A stretch of DNA of 64,000 nt, taken from Hamadaea flava (GTDB lineage: Bacteria > Actinomycetota > Actinomycetes > Mycobacteriales > Micromonosporaceae). The notes beneath the pieces are model-generated. The model saw nothing but the letters and a program-made list of their open reading frames with translations, made no database searches and was not told where the DNA came from. The DNA is taken from NCBI RefSeq assembly GCF_024172085.1, contig NZ_JAMZDZ010000001.1, positions 5,146,001 to 5,210,000 of the forward strand, in the 5' to 3' direction. The translations under genes were made by a program, and so were the position numbers. Position 1 is the stretch's first letter. The number at the start of each line of letters is the position of its first letter. This document shows, one piece after another, positions 57,759-64,000 of the stretch.

Positions 57759-58997
57759 ATGTCGGTCACCGAACTGGCGCAGCGCGCCCGCATCGCCGCC
57801 CGCACGCTGGCCACCGCCACCCGCGCCGTCAAGGACGACGCCCTGGTCGCCATGGCGGACGCGCTCGTCACGCGTACCGACGAGATTCTGCGGGCGAACG
57901 GCGTGGACGTCGCGGCGGCGCGGGAGGCGGGCACCAGCGAGTCGATCGTCGACCGACTGGCGCTGACCCCCGGGCGGCTGGCGGCGATCGCCGACGGCCT
58001 GCGGCAGATGGCCGCGCTGGCCGACCCGGTCGGCGAGGTGGTGCGCGGCTCGACGCTGCCCAACGGCCTGCAGTTGCGGCAGGTACGCGTGCCGTTCGGC
58101 GTGGTCGGCATCATCTACGAGGCGCGGCCGAACGTGACCGCCGACGCGGCCGGGCTGACCTTGAAGTCGGGCAACGCGGTGCTGCTGCGAGGCTCGTCGA
58201 GCGCGGCGAACTCGAATGCCGCCATCGTCGACGTCCTCCGCGAGGCGATCGCGAAGACGGGACTGCCTGCCGACTCGGTGCAGTTGGTCGATCCGTCCTC
58301 CCGCGAGACCGTACGCGACCTGATGCGCGCCCGTGGCCTGGTCGACGTGCTGATTCCGCGCGGGGGAGCGGGCCTGATCCGCAGTGTGGTCGAGGATTCG
58401 ACGGTGCCGGTGATCGAGACCGGCGTGGGCAACTGCCACATCTACGTCGACGAGACCGCTGACCTGGACATGGCGCTGTCGATCCTGATCAACGCCAAGA
58501 CGTCGCGGCCGTCGGTCTGCAACGCGGCGGAGTCGCTGCTGGTCCACTCGGCGGTGGCCGACACCTTCCTGCCTCGGGCACTCGACGCGCTGCGTGCCGC
58601 CGGTGTGGTCGTGCACGGTACCGCGCCGGTGGCGCGCTTCGGGGAGGTCGTCCCCGCGACCGAGGAGGACTTCGCGACCGAGTACCTCGCGCTGGAGATC
58701 TCGGTGGACGTCGTGGACTCGCTGGACGCGGCGATCGACCACATCACGCGGTACGGCACCGGGCACAGCGAGGCGATCGTGACCGGCTCGTTGAGCGCGG
58801 CGAACGAGTTCACCGCCCGGGTCGACGCGGCGGCGGTGCTGGTCAACGCCTCGACCCGGTTCGTCGACGGCGGCGAGTTCGGCTTCGGTGCCGAGATCGG
58901 GATCTCCACCCAGAAGCTGCACGCCCGGGGTCCGATGGGCCTGCCCGAGCTGACCTCCACCAAGTACGTCGTGACGGGGGCCGGCCACGTCCGTTAG
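57759..58997 (+). CDS. proA: glutamate-5-semialdehyde dehydrogenase
   Basis: Reduces glutamyl-5-phosphate to glutamate semialdehyde. The start ATG 57759 ([17 protein letters not shown]) is preferred because GAGAGGG lies six bases upstream; ATG 57753 sits directly against it. The aldehyde-dehydrogenase-like core carries [55 protein letters not shown] and the catalytic Cys in [12 protein letters not shown]. Its last 4 nt overlap the 3' end of the convergent gamma-glutamyltransferase. Confidence 0.96.
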   Translation: MSVTELAQRARIAARTLATATRAVKDDALVAMADALVTRTDEILRANGVDVAAAREAGTSESIVDRLALTPGRLAAIADGLRQMAALADPVGEVVRGSTLPNGLQLRQVRVPFGVVGIIYEARPNVTADAAGLTLKSGNAVLLRGSSSAANSNAAIVDVLREAIAKTGLPADSVQLVDPSSRETVRDLMRARGLVDVLIPRGGAGLIRSVVEDSTVPVIETGVGNCHIYVDETADLDMALSILINAKTSRPSVCNAAESLLVHSAVADTFLPRALDALRAAGVVVHGTAPVARFGEVVPATEEDFATEYLALEISVDVVDSLDAAIDHITRYGTGHSEAIVTGSLSAANEFTARVDAAAVLVNASTRFVDGGEFGFGAEIGISTQKLHARGPMGLPELTSTKYVVTGAGHVR

Positions 58998-60415
58998 AGG
59001 ACGTGGGCGTGCCCGCCCCGGCGCGGATCGCCGGCCGCTCCGGTACGCCCCACCGCGCTGACCCCGCCGAAGTAGTGGTTGGTCTGCTCCCACTGCTGGA
59101 CGACGAACCCGGCGTCGGCCAGCGCGTCGGCGCCGTCGGCCGGATAGCCCGGTTCGAGATGAGCGATCTGCCCGGCGACGTGCAGTCGGGGCGCGGCGAC
59201 CGAGTCGGGCACCGAGCGCCCCTCCACCAGGTACGCGATCAGGGTGCTGAGCAGCGCCGACCGGATCCGGGACGCGCCCGCCGAGCCGACGGCGAGGTCG
59301 AGGTCGCCGTCAGGGGTCAGCACCACCAGCGGGCTCATCATCGAGTGCACCCGGTCGCCGGGGTGGATGTGCCCCGCCAACAGTTCGCCCTCGCCCAGCA
59401 TCGAGTTGAGGTGGATGCCGAGGCCGGGCAGCCAGACGCCGGAGCCGAGCCCGAGGGTGTGCGTGACGACGCAGGCGTTGCCCTCGCCGTCGACCACCGA
59501 GATGTTGGTGGTCTCGCCCAGCCCTTCCGGCCGGTGCGCGTTCTCCTGGAGCGCGTGCGCGAGCGCGACGGCTCGGTCCGGGCCGCTGAGCGGGTCCAGC
59601 CGCGGCAGGGCGGCGATCGTGGGGAGCGTCCGGTTGAGGTCCAGCCGCCCGCACACGTGGCGGCCGCCCAGCGTCGCGGACCGGACCGGCCGGGAGATCG
59701 GCTGGTACGCCTCGACGTCCTTGCGGCTCAGGCTGCCGCCGCCGGCCTGGACCGCCTCGACCATGAGACCCGAGGTGTAGTCGGCGAACTCGTCGTAGCC
59801 CGAGGCGAGCAGCGCGAACGCGTCGTCGAGTCCGGGGTGCTGCAACGTGTCGCCGCCTTCGAGCAGCCGGCCGGCCGGGGCGTACGCCGGACCGCCCTGG
59901 TCGAGGATCATCGCGGGGGCGATCGACCGCAGCGCCTCCGCCTGCGGCGGCGGGATCGGAACACCCGTGTGCGCGATGTCGTACGCCGGTTGCACGATCT
60001 CGAGCCAGGGCAGATGACCGAAGCGCCGGTGCAGTTCGGCACACCCGGCCGCGACGCCCGGCACGGCGACCGAAGCACCGCCGATGGAGTAGGGAATCGG
60101 GACCCCGCCGAAGTCGATCTCGATCGGTACCATCGGTCCCGGAGTCTGGCCGGACAGTCCCGGCATGGCGCAGAAGAAGTCGACGACGGCGACGCTGCCG
60201 GAGTTGGCCGAGAAGACGGTGGCGAACCCGCCACCGCCCAGTCCGCACAGGATGGTCTCGGCGGCGCAGGAGGCGAAGGTCGCGGCGATCGCGGCGTCGA
60301 CGGCGTTTCCGCCCTCGGCGAGGACGCGCAGGCCGGCCTCGACCGTCGCGGGATGTCCCGCGGCGACCCCAGCCGGTACGCGACTGATTCTCACTCCCGT
60401 ACGCTCTGTGCCCAT
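58994..60415 (-). CDS. gamma-glutamyltransferase
   Basis: 473 residues from ATG 60415 ([14 protein letters not shown]); GTG 60394 is possible. No signal peptide is seen, so it may be cytoplasmic or processed differently from secreted GGTs. The family core is [40 protein letters not shown] and the autoprocessing/catalytic site [10 protein letters not shown] with nucleophile Thr302, the N-terminal residue of the small subunit. [10 protein letters not shown] and [13 protein letters not shown] complete the active site. Role in glutathione-like thiol or gamma-glutamyl peptide turnover; actinobacteria use mycothiol, so glutathione is not expected. Confidence 0.92.
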   Translation of the reverse strand: MGTERTGVRISRVPAGVAAGHPATVEAGLRVLAEGGNAVDAAIAATFASCAAETILCGLGGGGFATVFSANSGSVAVVDFFCAMPGLSGQTPGPMVPIEIDFGGVPIPYSIGGASVAVPGVAAGCAELHRRFGHLPWLEIVQPAYDIAHTGVPIPPPQAEALRSIAPAMILDQGGPAYAPAGRLLEGGDTLQHPGLDDAFALLASGYDEFADYTSGLMVEAVQAGGGSLSRKDVEAYQPISRPVRSATLGGRHVCGRLDLNRTLPTIAALPRLDPLSGPDRAVALAHALQENAHRPEGLGETTNISVVDGEGNACVVTHTLGLGSGVWLPGLGIHLNSMLGEGELLAGHIHPGDRVHSMMSPLVVLTPDGDLDLAVGSAGASRIRSALLSTLIAYLVEGRSVPDSVAAPRLHVAGQIAHLEPGYPADGADALADAGFVVQQWEQTNHYFGGVSAVGRTGAAGDPRRGGHAHVL

Positions 60416-60428
60416 GGAGGCGGTGCCC

Positions 60429-61796
60429 ATGCAGAACAGTGTGGCCGTCGCTCCCGCCGACAGCGAACTTCTGTCCCCGCGCGTCCGCATCGGGTACTCG
60501 CTCGGTTCGTTGGTGACGGGAGCGTTCGGCACTGTTCCCGGGCTGCTCCTGCTGCCCTATTTGACCGATACTCTAGGCGTTTCCGCTGGTCTCGCAGGGC
60601 TTTTGGTCCTCGCTCCCAAGGCCTGGGACGTCGTCGCCAACCCGCTCGTCGGCCGGGTCTCCGATCGCACGCATACGCGCTGGGGCGCGCGGCGGCCGTA
60701 CCTCCTGGGGGCCGGGCTGACCCTCGCGGTGCTCTTCGTCGCCCTCTTCGCCGCGCCGTTCGGGCCCGTCCCGCCGGGCGGCAGCCCCGTCCTCGCCGTG
60801 AGCTACGTGGCGGTCGCCTTCCTGCTCACCGCGACGGCGTTCGCGTTCTTCCAGGTGCCCTACGTCTCGATGCCGGCGGAGATGACCGACAGCGCCGCCG
60901 AGCGTACGCGGATGATGACCTGGCGGGTCGGGCTCCTCGCCACCGCCATCCTCGTGTCCGGCGCGGTCGCGCCATGGATCGTGGACACCACCGGCGGCGG
61001 CATCGTCGGCCACCGGCTGATGGGTCTGTTCGTGGCGGCGCTCATGGTCATCGGCACGCTCTGCGCCTTCTACGGCACCGCCACCGCGCCGATCGGCGCC
61101 GTCCAGGCGTCCGAACCCTCGCTGCGCGCCCAGCTCAAGGTGGTCGCGGCCAACCGGCCGTTCCGCGTACTGGTGGCGTGTTTCGTCGTGCAGGCCACCG
61201 GGGTCGCCGCCATGCTCGCTGGCGTCCAGTACTTCGCCGACCACGTCCTGCACGACCACGGCGCGACGCCGTTGCTCTTCCTCACCGTGGTCTCCCCGGC
61301 CCTGGTCGTGACACCGTTGTGGCGCCGGATCGGCGAGCGGCTGGGCAAGGTCCGCGGCTACATCCTGGCCTCCGCCACCCTGACCGCGGCCACGCTCGCC
61401 CTGGTCACCGCGCCGCTCGTCCCGCATTTCCTCGTGTACGCGATGATCGCCGTGATCGGTTTCGGGTACGCCGGTCAGCAGCTGTTCGGCTTGGCGTTGC
61501 TGCCCGACTGCATCGCGTACGACACGGCCCGGACCGGCAAGCGGCAGGCAGGCGTGTTCACCGGGGTGTGGACCGCCGGGGAGACGCTGGGGCTGGCCCT
61601 CGGCCCCGGGATCTTCGGGCAGGTCCTCCAGCTCTTCGGCTACGTCTCCAGCACCACCGGCGTCTCCGCCGTCCAGACCTCGCACGCCGAGCTGGGCGTG
61701 CTGCTCGGCTTCACCCTCGTCCCGGCCGTCATCGTCGGCGTGGCCCTGCTCTTCCTGCGCGGATTCACCACGGAGGTCGTCCCGGCGGCCGCGTGA
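60429..61796 (+). CDS. MFS transporter, glycoside-pentoside-hexuronide (GPH) type
   Basis: 455 residues from ATG 60429, which has GGAGG (60416-60420) with an 8-nt spacer. About 12 helices. NPLVGRVSDRTHTRWGARRPYLL is the GPH cation-symport signature after helix 2, and FFQVPYVSMPAEMTDSAAERTRMMTWR is the helix 4 region. The substrate is presumably a sugar or glycoside, but adjacent genes do not help. The start lies 13 nt from the divergent gamma-glutamyltransferase start. Confidence 0.9.
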   Translation: MQNSVAVAPADSELLSPRVRIGYSLGSLVTGAFGTVPGLLLLPYLTDTLGVSAGLAGLLVLAPKAWDVVANPLVGRVSDRTHTRWGARRPYLLGAGLTLAVLFVALFAAPFGPVPPGGSPVLAVSYVAVAFLLTATAFAFFQVPYVSMPAEMTDSAAERTRMMTWRVGLLATAILVSGAVAPWIVDTTGGGIVGHRLMGLFVAALMVIGTLCAFYGTATAPIGAVQASEPSLRAQLKVVAANRPFRVLVACFVVQATGVAAMLAGVQYFADHVLHDHGATPLLFLTVVSPALVVTPLWRRIGERLGKVRGYILASATLTAATLALVTAPLVPHFLVYAMIAVIGFGYAGQQLFGLALLPDCIAYDTARTGKRQAGVFTGVWTAGETLGLALGPGIFGQVLQLFGYVSSTTGVSAVQTSHAELGVLLGFTLVPAVIVGVALLFLRGFTTEVVPAAA

Positions 61797-61821
61797 GGGT
61801 CGTACGGATTAGGCTGGACTC

Positions 61822-62349
61822 ATGGCACAGCTGCCCGCGGTCCTCGGCCACCCCATCAAGTTCGTGCTGAACTGGGGTCGCCGCTATTCGCTGTGGGTGT
61901 TCAACTTCGGCCTGGCCTGCTGCGCCATCGAGTTCATCGCGTCCAGCATGGGCCGGCACGACTTCATGCGGATGGGCGTGATCCCGTTCGCGCACGGCCC
62001 CCGGCAGGCCGACCTGATGGTGGTCAGCGGGACGGTCACCGACAAGATGGCCCCGGCGATCAAGCGGCTCTACGACCAGATGCCCGAGCCGAAGTACGTC
62101 ATCTCGTTCGGCGCGTGCAGCAACTGCGGCGGTCCCTACTGGGACAGCTACTCGGTGACCAAGGGCGTGGACCAGATCATTCCGGTCGACGTCTACGTGC
62201 CCGGCTGCCCGCCCCGCCCCGAGGCGCTGCTGCACGGCATCCTGCGCCTGCAGGAGAAGATCGCGGCCGAGGACCCGGGCATCGGCGGCGTCGACCGGCC
62301 CGATCCGCTCGCACTCACCGCCCCCGTGGTGCCGCCGCCCGCCCAGTGA
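61822..62349 (+). CDS. nuoB: NADH-quinone oxidoreductase subunit B-like (complex I)
   Basis: 175 residues. Cysteines that bind the N2 [4Fe-4S] cluster: Cys33-Cys34 ([10 protein letters not shown]), Cys99 (FGACSNCGG) and Cys129 (YVPGCPPRP), with spacings 65 and 30 as in canonical Nuo[27 protein letters not shown] is typical. The partner nuoC starts 1.3 kb downstream in the same orientation. This resembles the B subunits of the second, NADH-module-lacking nuo clusters of actinobacteria (inference). An ECF sigma module in inverted orientation separates nuoB from nuoC. Confidence 0.94.
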   Translation: MAQLPAVLGHPIKFVLNWGRRYSLWVFNFGLACCAIEFIASSMGRHDFMRMGVIPFAHGPRQADLMVVSGTVTDKMAPAIKRLYDQMPEPKYVISFGACSNCGGPYWDSYSVTKGVDQIIPVDVYVPGCPPRPEALLHGILRLQEKIAAEDPGIGGVDRPDPLALTAPVVPPPAQ

Positions 62350-62353
62350 CCCG

Positions 62354-63013
62354 TCAGGGGCACTGGATGGAGGCGTAGCCGGTGAGGTTCTCGTCAGGGC
62401 GTCCGGTCGCCTCGTAACGGGCCGACACTCGCACGAAGTCGCCGGTCTCGGTGGCCGCCGTGGCACATGCCTGGTCGAGGCTCAGCCCGATGACCTCGAC
62501 GAATTCGTTCCGTCCCGTCCCGGTGACCACGAAGGTCTCCTCCTCGGTCGCGTACGCGAACCTCCCGGTCGGATAGGCGAACTGGACCGTCACCCGGATC
62601 GACCCGAACCCGCTGGTACGCACCACGATGTGGGCGGCGACCTCGGCCTCGGTGAGCAGCGCGGTCACCGCCAGCGGCTGGACCTGCAACCGGGGCAGTG
62701 CCCGCGCTGGGGAGCTGATCGGCCGGCGATCGTCATCGCGACCGCCGCCGGCGATGCTGGGCGGCTCGGGCGGGTCATCCGAGGGGGTGGGTGGCGGCGT
62801 CACCGCCAGCGGCACCCGGTCGGGGCCGCGTACGTGCGGGGCGAGGAACAGGCCCGTGACGGTCAGTGCGACGGCCGCCCCGGCAGCCGCGGAGCGGGCG
62901 AGTTTCCTTCGGCGTACCCGTTGCTGCACGTGAGCGAGCGGCGGGACCGTGACGTGCGCGCGCAGCTCGGCCTCCGCATGCCTCAGCAGCGCGCGGAACC
63001 GGTCATCCGACAT
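62354..63013 (-). CDS. single-pass membrane protein, probable anti-sigma factor
   Basis: 219 residues. N-terminal cytoplasmic ~38 residues (FRALLRHAEAELRAHVTVPPLAHVQQRVRRRK), one membrane helix (LARSAAAGAAVALTVTGLFLAPHV), a Pro/Ser/Asp-rich linker and an extracytoplasmic domain (~105-219) of beta-like strands (HIVVRTSGFGSIRVTVQFAYPTGRFAYATEEETFVVT). No HxxxCxxC zinc motif, so it is not a ZAS-type anti-sigma. It overlaps the sigma gene by 11 nt. Function assigned from position and topology only. Confidence 0.65.
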   Translation of the reverse strand: MSDDRFRALLRHAEAELRAHVTVPPLAHVQQRVRRRKLARSAAAGAAVALTVTGLFLAPHVRGPDRVPLAVTPPPTPSDDPPEPPSIAGGGRDDDRRPISSPARALPRLQVQPLAVTALLTEAEVAAHIVVRTSGFGSIRVTVQFAYPTGRFAYATEEETFVVTGTGRNEFVEVIGLSLDQACATAATETGDFVRVSARYEATGRPDENLTGYASIQCP

Positions 63014-63500
63014 GATCCACCGCCCGCTCGGGGAGGAGGTGTTCGGCGAGGGTGGCGCGGGCCCGGTGCAGCCAGGACTTGACCGTCCCCTCTGCGGCGC
63101 CGGTCAGCGAGGCGATCTCGGCGATCGTCAGATCCTCCAGGTAGAACAGGATCACGGCCTGGCGGTGGCGGTCGGGCAGCAGCCGCAGGGCGCGATGCAG
63201 CGCGACCCGGTCCGGCGTGGGGCCCGGCGTCTCCACCTCGACCCGATGCTGATGCATCAGCTCCATCCCGCGCCGCATCCGCCGCCACCGGCTGGTCGCC
63301 AGGTTCCAGGCCACCCGGCGCACCCAGGCCATCGGATCGTCGTATCCGCCGACCTCACGCCAGCGGATCAGGGCGCGGCAGAACGCCTCCTGCGCGACGT
63401 CCTGCGCCTCGGCCAAATCCCCGGTATGCAGGTAGACCTGGGTGGTCAGCGAGGAGAACGTGCTCGCGTAGAACTCCGCGAAGTCGCGGGGCTCCGGCAC
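63003..63500 (-). CDS. ECF-family RNA polymerase sigma factor
   Basis: 165 residues from GTG 63500, with GGGAGG just upstream. Region 2: FAEFYASTFSSLTTQVYLHTGDLAEAQDVAQEAFCRALIRWREVGGYDDPMAWVRRVAWNLATSRWR; region 4: LRLLPDRHRQAVILFYLEDLTIAEIASLTGAAEGTVKSWLHRARATLAEHL. Lacks region 1 and 3 as in all group 4 sigmas. An open frame runs upstream without conserved sequence. Read toward the nuoB end; its promoter side faces nuoC. Confidence 0.93.
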   Translation of the reverse strand: MPEPRDFAEFYASTFSSLTTQVYLHTGDLAEAQDVAQEAFCRALIRWREVGGYDDPMAWVRRVAWNLATSRWRRMRRGMELMHQHRVEVETPGPTPDRVALHRALRLLPDRHRQAVILFYLEDLTIAEIASLTGAAEGTVKSWLHRARATLAEHLLPERAVDHVG

Positions 63501-63610
63501 ATCGCCTCCCGAGGGGACACCGGCGGCCGAGCCGCCGAGAGAAACCTGAGTGTACAAACGGGCCGCATCCGCGTAGCTCCCGATTCCCAGCAGCGGTTTA
63601 GGATCGGCGC

Positions 63611-64000
63611 ATGACTCCCGAAGAGGTCGGCGCCCGGCTGACCGGCCGGCTGGCCTCCGCCGGGCTGGACGCGGCCGAGGTCGGCGTCTCCGGCGGCGGC
63701 GCACACGCCCGAGCCGTGGCCGACGTGCCGTCCGCCCAGTGGGTCGCGGCCGCGCGTACCGCCCGGGACGGGCTCGGCCTGGACTTCTTCGACTGGCTGT
63801 CGGCCGTTGACGAGCTGGACGAGGGCTTCACCGTCGTGGCGCACCTCTGGTCCATCCGCGAGCGATTCGGGCTGCTGCTGCGTACGCGGCTGCCGCGGGA
63901 AGACGCCAGCCTCGCCTCGATCGTCGAGGTCTATCCGGGCGCTTCGTGGCACGAACGCGAGACCAACGAGATGTTCGGCATCGGCTTCCCCGGCGACCTG
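63611..64000 (+). CDS. nuoC: NADH-quinone oxidoreductase subunit C (5' part; cut by window end)
   Basis: The frame is open from ATG 63611 to the last base (130 codons). It begins MTPEEVGARLTGRLASAGLDAAEVG and contains DFFDWLSAVDELDEGFTVVAHLW and GASWHERETNEMFGIGF, the complex I 30-kDa subunit signature (ERE-x-x-x-MFGI). It continues past the window. Starts 110 nt upstream-side from the divergent ECF sigma gene, in the same orientation as nuoB. Confidence 0.92.
   Translation, partial: MTPEEVGARLTGRLASAGLDAAEVGVSGGGAHARAVADVPSAQWVAAARTARDGLGLDFFDWLSAVDELDEGFTVVAHLWSIRERFGLLLRTRLPREDASLASIVEVYPGASWHERETNEMFGIGFPGDL

Noticed and set aside
59003-61870. 955-residue open frame across GGT and transporter genes
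   Set aside because: Shadow of gamma-glutamyltransferase and the transporter, low complexity Arg-rich translation.

Overview
The window comes from a high-GC actinobacterium, most likely a member of the Micromonosporaceae. This rests on sequence content alone: GTG and TTG starts with strong Shine-Dalgarno sites, the futalosine route to menaquinone (mqnB, mqnD), a mycothiol-type isomerase, SepH, a Ku/LigD-polymerase pair, XPB-type helicase, and several families largely confined to Actinobacteria (DUF3027, DUF3107, DUF3152, DUF2530). It looks like chromosomal core: no insertion sequence, integrase, prophage, CRISPR array or replication origin was seen.

Layout. 0-10 kb: truncated membrane metallophosphoesterase, membrane protein, mqnB-mqnD, a long cold-shock protein, the helicase-associated partner of XPB, an L,D-transpeptidase, two tandem small membrane paralogs and XPB. 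10-20 kb: LysE exporter, LigD polymerase divergent from Ku, Nudix, MFS, a PadR regulator divergent from a secreted esterase with a clear operator between them, tRNA-Thr(CGU), DUF2530, DUF3027, purine permease. 21-29 kb: MarR-MFS pair, mycothiol-type enzyme, 2'-5' RNA ligase family protein, aldo/keto reductase, SepH, inositol phosphatase. 28.6-36.5 kb: two secreted coiled-coil cell-wall hydrolases flanking a five-gene livKGFHM branched-chain amino-acid ABC operon and a pirin gene. 36.5-43 kb: a methyltransferase followed by a copper operon (CsoR operator, csoR, copZ, a His-rich anchored protein, copA), a convergent WYL regulator, and a VOC/YdeI pair. 43-45 kb: two uncharacterised overlapping genes, one with a DUF4145-like region. 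45-55 kb: DEAD-box helicase, ferritin-like protein, DUF3107, TetR, an 855-residue repeat-rich protein, alpha/beta hydrolase, DUF3152 protease-like protein, moeZ. 55-64 kb: prenyltransferase-repeat protein, alkyltransferase-like protein, proBA, gamma-glutamyltransferase, GPH/MFS transporter, then nuoB and (cut by the window end) nuoC, separated by an inverted ECF sigma factor and a probable membrane anti-sigma partner.

The most distinctive unexplained signal is a dispersed set of long intergenic palindromes bounded by GATC (1206, 2164, 4261, 19287, 20962, 34363), most lying at gene 3' ends. Several share arms with copies tens of kilobases away, and one (19287) appears to combine the arms of two subfamilies. 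Other points are a set of palindromic operators that can be paired with neighbouring regulators (PadR, CsoR, MarR, possibly TetR) plus one orphan operator at 35455, an internally duplicated His-rich protein inside the copper operon, and the ECF module placed inside the complex I gene order.
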